DNA of 64,000 nucleotides, taken from Pseudoxanthomonas sp. CF125. GTDB lineage: Bacteria; Pseudomonadota; Gammaproteobacteria; Xanthomonadales; Xanthomonadaceae. The position numbers and the translations under genes were made by a program. Every line of letters begins with the position of its first letter. The stretch's first letter is position 1. Shown here piece after piece: positions 35,974 to 45,380 of this stretch. Under the pieces are notes generated by a model that was not told where the DNA came from, searched no databases, and worked only from the letters and a program-made list of their open reading frames with translations. The stretch covers positions 1,780,331 through 1,844,330 of the forward strand of contig NZ_FNLD01000001.1 in assembly GCF_900104085.1 (NCBI RefSeq), in the 5' to 3' direction.

Positions 35974-37359
35974 CTAGGGCTCCGCGATGCGCTGCACGAT
36001 GAGCTCGGCGAGTTTGTCGTAGGCGCCGTCGAAATGATGTCCGCCCGGCAGCGATTGCGCATGCACGTGTCCGGGTGGAATATCCGGGCATAGCGAATCG
36101 TCCTCGTCCTCGCCGTACAGGCATAAAGCGTCGGCTTCGCTCAATTTGACCGCCTCCGGCAAGATGGGCAGACCGTCGTCCTTGCCGATCCAGTTGGCAA
36201 GATGGAATTCGAAGGAAGCGTTCTGCCCCAGGCCCATGAGCACGGTCTGCGCCACCCGTGCACGGGAGGCGTCGGGCAGCCGGTTCACCGCGAAGGGCAA
36301 TACGTCGGCGCCCTGCGAGTAACCGATCAGCACGACCCGTTTCTTGCCCCAATGCTTGGCGTAATGGCGCACGATCCGGTCGATATCGGCGGCCAGCTCC
36401 TCGGGTTCGCGCGCCTTCCAGAAATAGCGCAGGGAATCGAAACCGACCACGGCAATTCCCTTGGCGACGAGTGCGTTCGCCACTTCCTTGTCCAGTCCGG
36501 CCCAACCGCCATCGCCGCTCAGCAGGATGGCGAAGGTGTCGTTGTCGCCGGCGGCCGGCACTTCTATCAAAGGCAGGTCGATCAGTTTCGGCGGCGGCGG
36601 CGGAAGCGCTATGTCGCGCCCCGCGGTCAATACGCGGTAACTGGCCAACAGCGCTGGCAACGCGCCTTTGTCCGTCCACAGATCCCAGCCGCGGCCGGGC
36701 AGCGCCGACAGCGCGGCGCCGTGGGTGCGGCCGACGAAATCGCGCACGCCGGCGACTGCACAACGATCGTCATTGGTCTGCTGCAGCACGACCCAGGGTT
36801 GCGGCAACTCCGATACGGGCGCGAGGACCGAAACATCGCCCTTCGCGTCCTCAAGGAAGTGCTTGTCGGCGCGCTGGCATAGCGGCTTTCCCAGATCCAG
36901 CCGTGGGCAGAACGACAACGAGATCGCCCCGGCGAAGGTGTCTTGGTCGGCGACCGCCTGCATCGCGTAAGCAAGCGCGGCGCCTGGCCCGTAGCCGACC
37001 AGCAAGGGCGTGCGGTAAGTAGGCTGTTGTGCGTAGCCTTGCAGGTAGTGCGAAAGGTTCTCCAAGTCGCCGTCGGGCAACACGCAATCGTCGCCGTCTT
37101 TGGCCAGGGCGGCGCGCAGCTTGGGCATGTCGATGCCCGCCACCATCGCTCCCTCCTTGACCAGGGCGCGGGCGGCAGTATCCATTGCGCCGTCCCAACC
37201 CTGCTCGCCGGAAAGGAACAGCACGAACTGGTTGGCTTGCCCTTGCGGCCGATACAGCGCGACGCGGTCGAAGGAACCATGCGAGATGCGCTCCTGCGCA
37301 TGCGCAGGCAGCATGGACAGAAACGCGACCGACAGCGAAACCACGAGACGTTTGATCAT
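35974..37359 (-). CDS. AcvB/VirJ family exported serine hydrolase
   Basis: The 461-residue product has a signal peptide (MIKRLVVSLSVAFLSMLPAHA) and two alpha/beta-hydrolase-like halves: VLFLSGEQGWDGAMDTAARAL near residue 47 and FAILLSGDGGWAGLDKEVANALVAKGIAVVGFDSLRYFW near residue 280. The second carries the nucleophile motif VVLIGYSQGADVLPF (G-Y-S-Q-G) and a late histidine in SLPGGHHFDG. AcvB of Agrobacterium is known to hydrolyse lysyl-phosphatidylglycerol in the periplasm; the 4-nt overlap with the upstream mprF gene supports the same role here. ATG 37359 is the start; the long open frame beyond it overlaps mprF. Confidence 0.88.
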   Translation of the reverse strand: MIKRLVVSLSVAFLSMLPAHAQERISHGSFDRVALYRPQGQANQFVLFLSGEQGWDGAMDTAARALVKEGAMVAGIDMPKLRAALAKDGDDCVLPDGDLENLSHYLQGYAQQPTYRTPLLVGYGPGAALAYAMQAVADQDTFAGAISLSFCPRLDLGKPLCQRADKHFLEDAKGDVSVLAPVSELPQPWVVLQQTNDDRCAVAGVRDFVGRTHGAALSALPGRGWDLWTDKGALPALLASYRVLTAGRDIALPPPPPKLIDLPLIEVPAAGDNDTFAILLSGDGGWAGLDKEVANALVAKGIAVVGFDSLRYFWKAREPEELAADIDRIVRHYAKHWGKKRVVLIGYSQGADVLPFAVNRLPDASRARVAQTVLMGLGQNASFEFHLANWIGKDDGLPILPEAVKLSEADALCLYGEDEDDSLCPDIPPGHVHAQSLPGGHHFDGAYDKLAELIVQRIAEP

Positions 37360-39941
37360 TTTGCGATGACACCCTTCAAACCGCCGCTGATCAACGCGGC
37401 GATATCGGCCAGCAGGAGCAACGGGACGACACCGCCCGGCGATGCCAGGTAGCGCGCTTCCCATTGCGGATCGAATTTTTCCTTGAACGCCCGCAACCCG
37501 CGGAAATTGTAGAAATTCTCGCCATGCGCGAACAACAACCGGCCTCCGCGGTGCCAGAACGGGGCGAGCGAATGCTTGGCCATGCCCGACAGCGGCGCCA
37601 TGCCCAGGCCGAACCGCTGGAATCCGAGTCCGCGCAAATGCAGCATCAGTTCGGCGAACAGGAAATCCATGGTGCCGTAAGGCATCTTCGGCAGGTGCCG
37701 CATCAGGTCGACGGTGGCCTCGGCCTTGGTATCGGTGGTCAGCAGCGTGGCGAAGGCGACGATGCGGCCCTCGTGACGCACCACGGCTACCGGCTGTCTC
37801 AGCACATAGTCGTCGATGAAAGCGCCTACCGAGAAGCGTTTCTCCGCCGCCCGGTGTTCGGCCAGCCACGCATCGGAAACGGCGCGCAGCTCCCCGAGTA
37901 TCTCCGGCACTTCTTCCACCGGCACCATCCGGAATTGCGCGCCTTCGCGTTCGGCGCGCTTGAGGCTGTAGCGCAGGTTGGAACGGCGTTTCCCCTCCAG
38001 GGAGAAATCGGCCAGCGGCACATAGGCGTATTCGCCCAGCTTGAACAGGCGCATGCCCGCGTCCAGATACATCGACAACGCTTGCGGACGCACCTGGTAG
38101 AAACAAGCGCGCCCTCCCGCCTCGCGTGCGCGCTCCACCAAGCGCCATACCAGCTCCGCCTGTTCGTTTTCCGGCCCCAGCGGATCGAACAGGCCGATCC
38201 ACGAGCGCCGCTGGCGTCCGAACATCACCATGGCGTTGCCGGTTTCCGAGAACAGGAACTGCTTGTCGCCGGTCAGCGCCAGAAAACCGTCGGCGTTGTC
38301 CTGTCGGCGGACGATCGAGTCCGCGCGCGCCAATGCGGCCGCGTCCGGCGGCTCCGGCGCCGACGAGGCAGGACGCAACAGCTGGCGCACCGCCAGCACC
38401 AGGGCCAACAGGGCGATACCCACCAGCGCACGCAATGAACGCGGCGCATGTCCGTTGAACTCGAACTGCCACCACAACTCATGGGTGTAGTCGACGTCCT
38501 GATAGGCGAAGAACAGCAACGCGATCAATGCGGCGAAGATGGCCGCGACCGCCAGCAACCAGCCGCCGGTGAACGGCACCGACAACAGCGAGGCCTTGCG
38601 CGTGAACTGTTTCCGCGACAAAGCCAGCGCGGTCACCAGCGACACCAACAGCACCGCTTCCGATACGGCAATGCCCTTGGGCAGCGCCATCAGCAAGGTC
38701 ATCCCAGCCAACCCCAACCCCGCCCACCATGCCGCGTCCAGTCGCGACAACATGCCGCGCGCCACGAACAGCAGCGCCAATCCGGCGACGCTGCTGAGGA
38801 AATGCGACGCTTCCACCAGCGGCAGCGGCACGTGCAAGGCCAGTAGCTCGGTGGCTTCTTCGGTGGCCGGCGTGACCCCCGACACCAGCACCACCACCGC
38901 CACGACCAGCGTATAGGCGGCAAGCAGCAACGGCGCCAGACTGCTGACCGCCCGGGTCAACGGCGCCGCGACCCCGCTGCGCAGTTCGTGCAGCATCATC
39001 AGCAGCATGGCCAGCAGCAGCGGCAGCACGTAATAGACGAGGCGATAGAGCACGAGCGCTCCGGCCAGCGCTTCGGCGGGCACCCGTCCGCCGAGAGCCA
39101 CCAGCATGACCGCTTCGAACACGCCCAGTCCGCCCGGCACATGACTGATCACGCCCAGCACCAGCGCCGCGGCGTAGAAACCGATGAAGACCGGGAAACT
39201 CACTGCGCCGTCAGGCAACAGCACCCACAGCACCGCGCCCGCAGCCAGGATATCCAGCACCGACCACAGCAACTGCCGCAGCGCCAGCGAGGCCTGCGGC
39301 AGGCGCAGAGGCAAGCGCCCGAACAAACGGCGTTCGCGGCCATCGCGGCACCACACCAGCAGGGCGCCGATCGCGGCCAGCACCAGCCAGGCACCGATCG
39401 ACAACAGCCAGGCGGGGACATGCACCAGTGGAGCGAGCACTTGCACGTCCCACAGCAAGCCCAACGCCCCGACCGTACCGACACCCAGGCCGAAAGCCAC
39501 CGCATTGAAAGCGATGGCCCGCGAAATCAGCCCGGCTTCCACGCCGGCGGCCCCGTACAGACGCATGCGCACCGCGCCGCCGGTGAACACGCCCAGGCCG
39601 ATGGTGTTGGTCAACGCGTAAGCGATGAAGGAAGTCTGCGCGACTACCCGGTAGGGCACCGATGCACCCACGTAGCGAAGCGAAGAGTGGTCGTAACCGC
39701 TCAACGCCAGGTAGCTGACCGCCGTGGCCAGCAAGGCCAACGCTAGGCCGCCCGTATCGACGCCGCGCACCGCCGCTACGACCTGGTCGTAGCTGATTTC
39801 CTGCCACAGGCCCTTGAACGCGAACGCAAGCAATCCCGCCAGCGCGATCACGCCCGCCGCCAACAACCAGGGCCTGCCCCGCTGCAGCAAGGGCAACCAC
39901 GATGCCGCTTTGAAATCGATGGTCCGCTGCCTCCGCGACAT
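37356..39941 (-). CDS. mprF: Bifunctional lysyl-phosphatidylglycerol synthetase/flippase MprF
   Basis: MprF transfers an amino acid (usually lysine) from aminoacyl-tRNA to phosphatidylglycerol and flips the product to the outer leaflet of the inner membrane, giving resistance to cationic peptides and acid. The 861-residue product has 13-14 transmembrane helices (about 25-530) including the flippase signature VISHVPGGLGVFEAVML. The cytoplasmic GNAT-like synthase domain (about 550-850) has TGDKQFLFSETGNAMVMFGRQRRSWIGLFDP, ADFSLEGKRRSNLRYSLKRAEREG and the C-terminal ENFYNFRGLRAFKEKFDPQWEARYL. Its stop overlaps the start of the acvB/virJ-like gene. Confidence 0.94.
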   Translation of the reverse strand: MSRRQRTIDFKAASWLPLLQRGRPWLLAAGVIALAGLLAFAFKGLWQEISYDQVVAAVRGVDTGGLALALLATAVSYLALSGYDHSSLRYVGASVPYRVVAQTSFIAYALTNTIGLGVFTGGAVRMRLYGAAGVEAGLISRAIAFNAVAFGLGVGTVGALGLLWDVQVLAPLVHVPAWLLSIGAWLVLAAIGALLVWCRDGRERRLFGRLPLRLPQASLALRQLLWSVLDILAAGAVLWVLLPDGAVSFPVFIGFYAAALVLGVISHVPGGLGVFEAVMLVALGGRVPAEALAGALVLYRLVYYVLPLLLAMLLMMLHELRSGVAAPLTRAVSSLAPLLLAAYTLVVAVVVLVSGVTPATEEATELLALHVPLPLVEASHFLSSVAGLALLFVARGMLSRLDAAWWAGLGLAGMTLLMALPKGIAVSEAVLLVSLVTALALSRKQFTRKASLLSVPFTGGWLLAVAAIFAALIALLFFAYQDVDYTHELWWQFEFNGHAPRSLRALVGIALLALVLAVRQLLRPASSAPEPPDAAALARADSIVRRQDNADGFLALTGDKQFLFSETGNAMVMFGRQRRSWIGLFDPLGPENEQAELVWRLVERAREAGGRACFYQVRPQALSMYLDAGMRLFKLGEYAYVPLADFSLEGKRRSNLRYSLKRAEREGAQFRMVPVEEVPEILGELRAVSDAWLAEHRAAEKRFSVGAFIDDYVLRQPVAVVRHEGRIVAFATLLTTDTKAEATVDLMRHLPKMPYGTMDFLFAELMLHLRGLGFQRFGLGMAPLSGMAKHSLAPFWHRGGRLLFAHGENFYNFRGLRAFKEKFDPQWEARYLASPGGVVPLLLLADIAALISGGLKGVIAK

Positions 39942-40077
39942 GACCCCTAACCGCCGTTGAACGCCTCTGTGCGACAGGTTTCCATTGGTCGCAGTTCCCT
40001 GCCTTTATCGCGCAAGCGGCGAGGCATCGCCGTGAAGGCGATGCGGACGCCGCTTCATTCCGTGCGCGCGAGGGACC

Positions 40078-42096
40078 TCAACTCAGCGCTTTGGCCGCTT
40101 CCACCACTTTCTCGGCGGTGATGCCGAAGTACGGATACAGCGTCTCGGCTGGAGCGGACGCACCGAAGGTATCGATGCCGATCACCGCGCCGTCCAGGCC
40201 CACGTACTTGCGCCAGAAATCGGTGACCGCCGCTTCCACCGCCACGCGCTTGCGCACGGCCTTGGGCAAGACCGATTCACGGTACTCGGCCGGCTGGCGG
40301 TCGAACACGTCGGTCGAAGGCATCGACACCACACGCGTCCTGATGCCTGCGGCATCCAAGGTGGCTTTGGCCTGCGTAGCCAGGCCCACTTCCGAACCGG
40401 TGCCGATCAGGATCACGTCCGGCGTACCGCCTTCGGCATCGGCCAGCACGTAGCCGCCGCGCGCGATGTTGGCGACCTGCGCTTCGTCGCGTGGCTGGTG
40501 CGGCAGATTCTGGCGGCTGAAGACCAGGCAGCTGGGACCGTCCTTGCGTTCGATGGCCGCGCGCCAGCACACCGCCGATTCCACCGCGTCGCACGGGCGC
40601 CAGACGTCGTTGTTGGGGATGTAGCGCAGCGAGGCCAGGTGCTCGACCGGCTGATGGGTCGGGCCATCCTCGCCCAAGCCGATGGAGTCGTGCGTGTACA
40701 CATGGATCGCGTGCGCCGGGTTGAGCGCGCTCATGCGCACTGCATTGCGCGCGTAGTCGCTGAACACCAGGAACGTCGCGTCGAACGGAATGAAGCCGCC
40801 GTGCAGCGCCAGACCGTTGCTGATCGCGGTCATGGCGAATTCGCGCACGCCGTAATAGACGTAGTTGGCGTTGGGATCGTCCGTGGCCACCGACTTGCTG
40901 GCCTTCCACAGGGTCAGGTTGGAATGGGCCAGGTCGGCCGAGCCGCCGATCAGTTCCGGCAGCAGCGGCGCGAAGGCTTCGATGGCCATCTGCGAGGCCT
41001 TGCGCGAGGCGATCACGGGACCTTCGGCCTGCAGTTTCGCGATGAAGGCATTGGCCGATTCGACGAAACCTTCCGGCAGGTCGCCGTGCGAGCGGCGCGA
41101 CAACTCGGCCGCTTCGCTGCCGAAGTTGGCGGCGTACTGGTCGAACAGCGCGTTCCACTGGTCTTCGCGCACCGCACCGGTTTCGCCGGCGCGCCAGCCG
41201 GCATAGATTTCCTCGGGAATTTCGAACGGGGCGTACGGCCATTCCAGCTGCACGCGCGCGGCCGCCAGTTCGTCCTTGCCCAGCGGTGCGCCGTGCGAGG
41301 ATTCCTTGCCCTGCTTGTTGGGCGCGCCAAAGCCAATCGTGGTGCGGCAGCAGATCAGGGTCGGCTTGTCGGTGGCCTTGATAGCGGTGTCGATGGCGGT
41401 CTTGATTTCCACCGCATCCTGGCCGTTGACGTTGCGGATCACCTGCCAGCCATAGGCCTCGAAGCGCGCGGGCGTGTCGTCGGTAAACCAGCCGTCGGTA
41501 TTGCCGTCGATGGAGATCTTGTTGTCGTCCCAGAACGCGACCAGCTTGCCCAGGCCCCAGGTGCCGGCCAGCGAGGCGGCTTCGTGCGAGATGCCTTCCA
41601 TCAGGCAGCCGTCGCCCATGAACACCCAGGTGCGGTGGTCGACGATCTGGTATTCGGGACGGTTGTAGCGTTGCGCCAGCAGTTTTTCGGCCAGCGCGAA
41701 GCCGACCGCATTGGCGAAGCCCTGGCCCAGCGGCCCGGTGGTGGTTTCCACGCCGGGGGTTTCGCTGTGCTCCGGATGGCCGGCGGTCTTGCTGTGCAAT
41801 TGGCGGAAGTGCTTCAGTTCTTCCAGCGGCAGGTCGTAGCCGCTGAGATGCAGCAGGGCGTATTGCAGCATCGAGCCGTGGCCGTTGGACAGCACGAAGC
41901 GGTCGCGGTTGAACCACTTCGGATTCCTGGGGTTGTGGCTGAGGTAATCGTTCCACAGCACTTCGGCGATGTCGGCCATGCCCATGGGCATGCCAGGATG
42001 GCCGGATTTGGCGGCTTCCACCGCATCGGCGGCGAGGAAACGGATGGCGTTGGCGAGCTGGCGGCGGCCAGGCTTGTTGGAGGCGGGCGTCGTCAT
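40078..42096 (-). CDS. tkt: Transketolase
   Basis: Transketolase moves two-carbon units in the pentose phosphate pathway using thiamine diphosphate. The 672-residue product has [30 protein letters not shown] at the start, [23 protein letters not shown], the ThDP motif [40 protein letters not shown], and the pyrimidine-binding domain with [43 protein letters not shown] 42096 gives the expected [19 protein letters not shown] start; the upstream open frame is spacer. A GC hairpin (40024-40044) downstream lacks a T-tract. Confidence 0.96.
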   Translation of the reverse strand: MTTPASNKPGRRQLANAIRFLAADAVEAAKSGHPGMPMGMADIAEVLWNDYLSHNPRNPKWFNRDRFVLSNGHGSMLQYALLHLSGYDLPLEELKHFRQLHSKTAGHPEHSETPGVETTTGPLGQGFANAVGFALAEKLLAQRYNRPEYQIVDHRTWVFMGDGCLMEGISHEAASLAGTWGLGKLVAFWDDNKISIDGNTDGWFTDDTPARFEAYGWQVIRNVNGQDAVEIKTAIDTAIKATDKPTLICCRTTIGFGAPNKQGKESSHGAPLGKDELAAARVQLEWPYAPFEIPEEIYAGWRAGETGAVREDQWNALFDQYAANFGSEAAELSRRSHGDLPEGFVESANAFIAKLQAEGPVIASRKASQMAIEAFAPLLPELIGGSADLAHSNLTLWKASKSVATDDPNANYVYYGVREFAMTAISNGLALHGGFIPFDATFLVFSDYARNAVRMSALNPAHAIHVYTHDSIGLGEDGPTHQPVEHLASLRYIPNNDVWRPCDAVESAVCWRAAIERKDGPSCLVFSRQNLPHQPRDEAQVANIARGGYVLADAEGGTPDVILIGTGSEVGLATQAKATLDAAGIRTRVVSMPSTDVFDRQPAEYRESVLPKAVRKRVAVEAAVTDFWRKYVGLDGAVIGIDTFGASAPAETLYPYFGITAEKVVEAAKALS

Positions 42097-42199
42097 GGGG
42101 GCGATTTTCAGTGAGGTCGCCCGTAGCTCGGGCGGCCCTATTGTCCCATGGTTGGGGCGCAGAGCGCTTGCTCTTACGCCCTTTGGAAAAGAGGGCCAT

Positions 42200-42235
42200 G
42201 GGGGATTTGCTCTTGGCGCCAAGAGCAAATCCCCC
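42200..42235. repeat. Perfect 36-bp loop-free palindrome between tkt and the DAACS symporter gene
   Basis: Each 18-nt half is the exact reverse complement of the other (left half GGGGGATTTGCTCTTGGC), centred on GGCGCC. Partly related C- and G-runs flank it (CCCTTTGGAAAAG before, CCCCCTTTTTCAAAGGGGG after, near 42240-42260). It lies downstream of the symporter gene and upstream of tkt and may act as a terminator or be a mobile repeat. Confidence 0.75.
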
Positions 42236-42262
42236 TCAATCCCCCTTTTTCAAAGGGGGAGG

Positions 42263-43567
42263 TCAGTCCAGGACTCTTGGCTGATCTTTTTCCCCATGGG
42301 CTACTAGAGTGGCCAGGGTCAAGTCGCCGGTCACGTTCAGGGTGGTGCGGCACATGTCCAGGAAGTGGTTCACGCCCAGGATCATGCCGATGCCGACCGG
42401 GTCCACCCCGACCATGGCGCAGATCAGGGCGACCACCGGCAGCGACCCGGAAGGCACGCCGGCCGTGCCGATGCCGCCCAGGATGCAGACCAGCATCACC
42501 ATCACCTGTTGCCAGATCGTCAGGTCCACTCCGAAGAACTGCGCCAGGAACAGTACGGTGACACCTTCGAACAATGCGGTGCCGTTCTGGTTGGCGGTGG
42601 CTCCCACCGTCAGCACGAAGCGCGAGACGCGATTGGGCAGATGCAGCTTCTCTTCGGCCACGCGCAGCGCGGTGGGCAGGGTGGCGTTGCTGGAGGCGGT
42701 GGAGAACGCCATCACGCTGGCTTCCTGGGTGGCGCGGAAGAACGCCAGCGGCGACTTGCCCACGGTCTTCAGGGCCAGCGAATAGACCACGAACATGTGG
42801 AAAGCGAGCGCCAACACCACCACGCCCACATACGCGCCCAACCGCACCAGCAGGTCGAAACCGAAGATGGCGGCCAGATTGAACATGAAACACGCCACCG
42901 CATACGGCGCCAGCCGGATCACCAGCCCGATCAGGGTCATGGAGATCTCGAACACGCCTTCGATGCCGCGCTTGAGGATGGAGGTGTTTTCGCTTTCGGT
43001 CAGCACCAGGCCCACGCCGAACATCACAGCGAAGAACATCAGCGCCAGGATGGAACCGTTGTTGCCAGCGGCGCTGATCACGTTGTCGGGCACGATCGAC
43101 AGCAGCATGTCCAGGCCGCGCGGTTGCTTATCGACGCTGGCCACGATTTCCTTGGCGCGCTCGGCGTTGTCGGTCAGCAGGCTTTGCGCCAGCGCGGGGT
43201 CCACGCCGGCGCCGGGCTTGAGCACATTCACCAGCACCAGACCGATGATCACCGCCACCGAGGACAGGATCACGGTATAGGCCAGCGTCTTCCAGCCGAT
43301 GCGGCCCAGTGCGCGGATATCGCCCATCTCGGCGATGCCCACCACTAGGGCCGAGAACAGCAACGGTACGATGAGCATGAAGATGAGGTTGAGGAAGATC
43401 TTGGAGAATGGCGTGGTCACGTAAGTGGTGACCCACTTGACCCATTCCGCATCGCCGCCGCCGGTCGCGTGCACCACCAGTCCCAGCAGCAGGCCCAGGC
43501 CGAAGCCGATGGCCATCTTCCAGTGCAAGGGAAGCTTCTTCCTGCCGGAAACGGGCGTATCGCTCAT
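42263..43567 (-). CDS. Dicarboxylate/amino acid:cation symporter (DAACS family)
   Basis: The 434-residue membrane protein matches glutamate/aspartate and C4-dicarboxylate symporters. Features are LPLHWKMAIGFGLGLLLGLV (helix 1), FLNLIFMLIVPLLFSALVVGIAEMGD, the serine-rich hairpin FSTASSNATLPTALR (about 275-289), the transport motif TVGATANQNGTALFEGV (about 313-329), and GTAGVPSGSLPVVALICAMVGVDPVGIGMILGVNHFLDMCRT with the substrate-binding Asp/Arg. The exact substrate (glutamate, aspartate or dicarboxylates) is not certain. A monocistronic unit is likely, with repeats on both sides. Confidence 0.92.
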   Translation of the reverse strand: MSDTPVSGRKKLPLHWKMAIGFGLGLLLGLVVHATGGGDAEWVKWVTTYVTTPFSKIFLNLIFMLIVPLLFSALVVGIAEMGDIRALGRIGWKTLAYTVILSSVAVIIGLVLVNVLKPGAGVDPALAQSLLTDNAERAKEIVASVDKQPRGLDMLLSIVPDNVISAAGNNGSILALMFFAVMFGVGLVLTESENTSILKRGIEGVFEISMTLIGLVIRLAPYAVACFMFNLAAIFGFDLLVRLGAYVGVVVLALAFHMFVVYSLALKTVGKSPLAFFRATQEASVMAFSTASSNATLPTALRVAEEKLHLPNRVSRFVLTVGATANQNGTALFEGVTVLFLAQFFGVDLTIWQQVMVMLVCILGGIGTAGVPSGSLPVVALICAMVGVDPVGIGMILGVNHFLDMCRTTLNVTGDLTLATLVAHGEKDQPRVLD

Positions 43568-43622
43568 GCGGTGGTTCCTCTGCGGACAAGGCCGCAGCTT
43601 AGCAAACCTCCCAAGGGAGACC

Positions 43623-43690
43623 GTAGGAGCGACGTGAGTCGCGATGAACCGTCGGAGACAACGTGCCTTCGCGACTCACGTCGCTCCTAC
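43623..43690. repeat. GTAG-type palindromic repeat (family A), second copy
   Basis: The arms GTAGGAGCGACGTGAGTCGC (from 43623) and their reverse complement ending at 43690 match those at 1029-1095, with a different 24-nt loop. It lies between the batD stop and the upstream region of the symporter gene. Confidence 0.85.
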
Positions 43691-43706
43691 GCCGCCCCGC
43701 GAATCA

Positions 43707-45380
43707 TCAGGCCGGATACAACGGCGGAAGGATTTCCTTGGCGGGCTTGGCCCTGGCCCTCCAAACCGGCCCGTCCCGGAACGCTTCGCGCAATGCGGCC
43801 CGTGCGGCGACGCCGTCGCCATCGGCCCATTTCGCCCGACGCAGCTGTTCCACCGCATTGCGCTGCGCGGGCGATTCAAGCTTCGCGATCAGGGCATCCA
43901 GATCGGCGCTGGGAGGAGTGGACATGCCGCACAGCACATCGCCCACTTCCTCCAGATCGCCGCTATCCAGCGCGCGCTTGAGGTCGGCCCGCGTCTGCGT
44001 GGGCGGCGACTCCGGAGATTCTTCACCCATGCGCGCAGGCGAACGCCGTGCAATGGGTGCGGCGCTGCGGCGCTGCAGCGCCCAGATCAACGTGATCAGC
44101 CACAGCCCGGCGAACGCCACCGCCAGCCAGACCCAGACGCTGTCGGGCAGACGCCCGCGTTCGCCGGTGGCCTGCAGGGAGTTGTCGCCGGCCGTGGCGG
44201 TTGCGTCGGCCGTCGCGGGAAGCGTCGAGTCTGCGAACCCGCCGGCGCCGGGTGCGACCTGCAGGGTCAGATCGGGCAGGCCGGCGGTCTTCGCCGCGCC
44301 TGCGCGCACGTCCCACCACGCCATCTTCGCTCCGGGCACGACCAGTTTGCCGGCGCCGTTGGGCACCAGCGAATAGCGCCGGGTCAGCTTCACCTGTGGA
44401 GATCCGGCGTTGAAGGTCTCGTTGTATTGCGGCGGTTCGGCGAACACCTGCGCGCCGGCCACCGACGGTGCGGGCAGCTCGGGCATCTGCGCCTGCGTGG
44501 CACCCTGTGCGACGACTTCCACCACCAGCGTCGCCGCTTCGCCCGCGCGCAACGATTGCGGTGCGCCGACGTAGCGCATGCGCAGGTCGCGCAACGGCAA
44601 CCAGGGCTGCGGCGCATTGGCCGGCTGTGCGCGTACCTGCAGCGTACGGGGCGCGCCGTTGGCGCGCATCTCGCGGCTGTTGCCGCCCAGCAGGTCGTCC
44701 ATCCACCCGCCCACGCCACGGCCTGCGAACCGGGGGCCGGGAATCACCAGCCTGCCGCTGCGCTCGGGCACCATCATGAAACGCCGTTCCACCACGTTGT
44801 AGCGGCGGCCGTTGAGCTCGCGCACCGATTGCACGTCATCGCCCACGCGCTGCAGGGAAGCGCCGTCGGGAGCGTCCAGGTCGAGTTGGCCCGAAGCCAG
44901 CGGCACTGCGTAGAACAACCGCAAGGTGACGCCGACGGACTGCTGCACGTAGGGATTGGGATCGTCGACTTCGGTTTCCAGAAAAGCGGTCGCGTTGCCG
45001 CGTGGCGATACAGGCGCGGAAGCTTCGACCACCAATGCCAGCGGTGGACTGCTCTGGGCGCCGACGCGCAAAGCGGGAATGGCCAGGGTACCGGCGCGAC
45101 GGGGAGAGAGGTTTACGACATAGACGACCTTGGCCGTCACCGCGCCGTTGATCATCTGCACCTGGCGGCTGCTGGACTGGCCGCTGAGATCGAAATCGGC
45201 GCGCAGCGGAGAAAAGTCCGGAGTCGCGGCGGCCTGGTCTGTTTCGATGTTGAGCGTGGCCGATTCGCCCAGCGCGATCCGGTTGCTATCCAGCCAGGCA
45301 CGGGTCGCGGCCTGCGCCGCCTCCGCTCCCATGCTTGAAGCAAGCAGGCAAAGCAGCATCAGGATCAGGTTGCGTTTCAT
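43707..45380 (-). CDS. batD: BatD-like exported membrane-anchored protein
   Basis: The 557-residue product has a signal peptide (MKRNLILMLLCLLASSMGAEA), a beta-rich periplasmic part starting ATRAWLDSNRIALGESATLNIETD with the repeated BatD segments (FLETEVDDPNPYVQQSVGVTLRLFY, RRFMMVPERSGRLVIPGPRF), one transmembrane helix (SVWVWLAVAFAGLWLITLIWAL, about 423-444) and a cytoplasmic tail. It is the last gene of the MoxR/Bat operon and overlaps the stop of the preceding gene by 4 nt. Bat proteins are linked to aerotolerance or envelope stress; the mechanism is not settled. Confidence 0.85.
   Translation of the reverse strand: MKRNLILMLLCLLASSMGAEAAQAATRAWLDSNRIALGESATLNIETDQAAATPDFSPLRADFDLSGQSSSRQVQMINGAVTAKVVYVVNLSPRRAGTLAIPALRVGAQSSPPLALVVEASAPVSPRGNATAFLETEVDDPNPYVQQSVGVTLRLFYAVPLASGQLDLDAPDGASLQRVGDDVQSVRELNGRRYNVVERRFMMVPERSGRLVIPGPRFAGRGVGGWMDDLLGGNSREMRANGAPRTLQVRAQPANAPQPWLPLRDLRMRYVGAPQSLRAGEAATLVVEVVAQGATQAQMPELPAPSVAGAQVFAEPPQYNETFNAGSPQVKLTRRYSLVPNGAGKLVVPGAKMAWWDVRAGAAKTAGLPDLTLQVAPGAGGFADSTLPATADATATAGDNSLQATGERGRLPDSVWVWLAVAFAGLWLITLIWALQRRSAAPIARRSPARMGEESPESPPTQTRADLKRALDSGDLEEVGDVLCGMSTPPSADLDALIAKLESPAQRNAVEQLRRAKWADGDGVAARAALREAFRDGPVWRARAKPAKEILPPLYPA

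Noticed and set aside
35974-38475. Upstream extension of the AcvB/VirJ frame to 833 codons
   Set aside because: The extension lies out of frame over mprF and is Arg/Ala-rich; the signal peptide at 37359 marks the real start.
40024-40044. GC hairpin downstream of tkt (GCATCGCC / GGCGATGC) as a terminator
   Set aside because: The stem is good but there is no T-tract on the minus strand, so it was not listed as a terminator.
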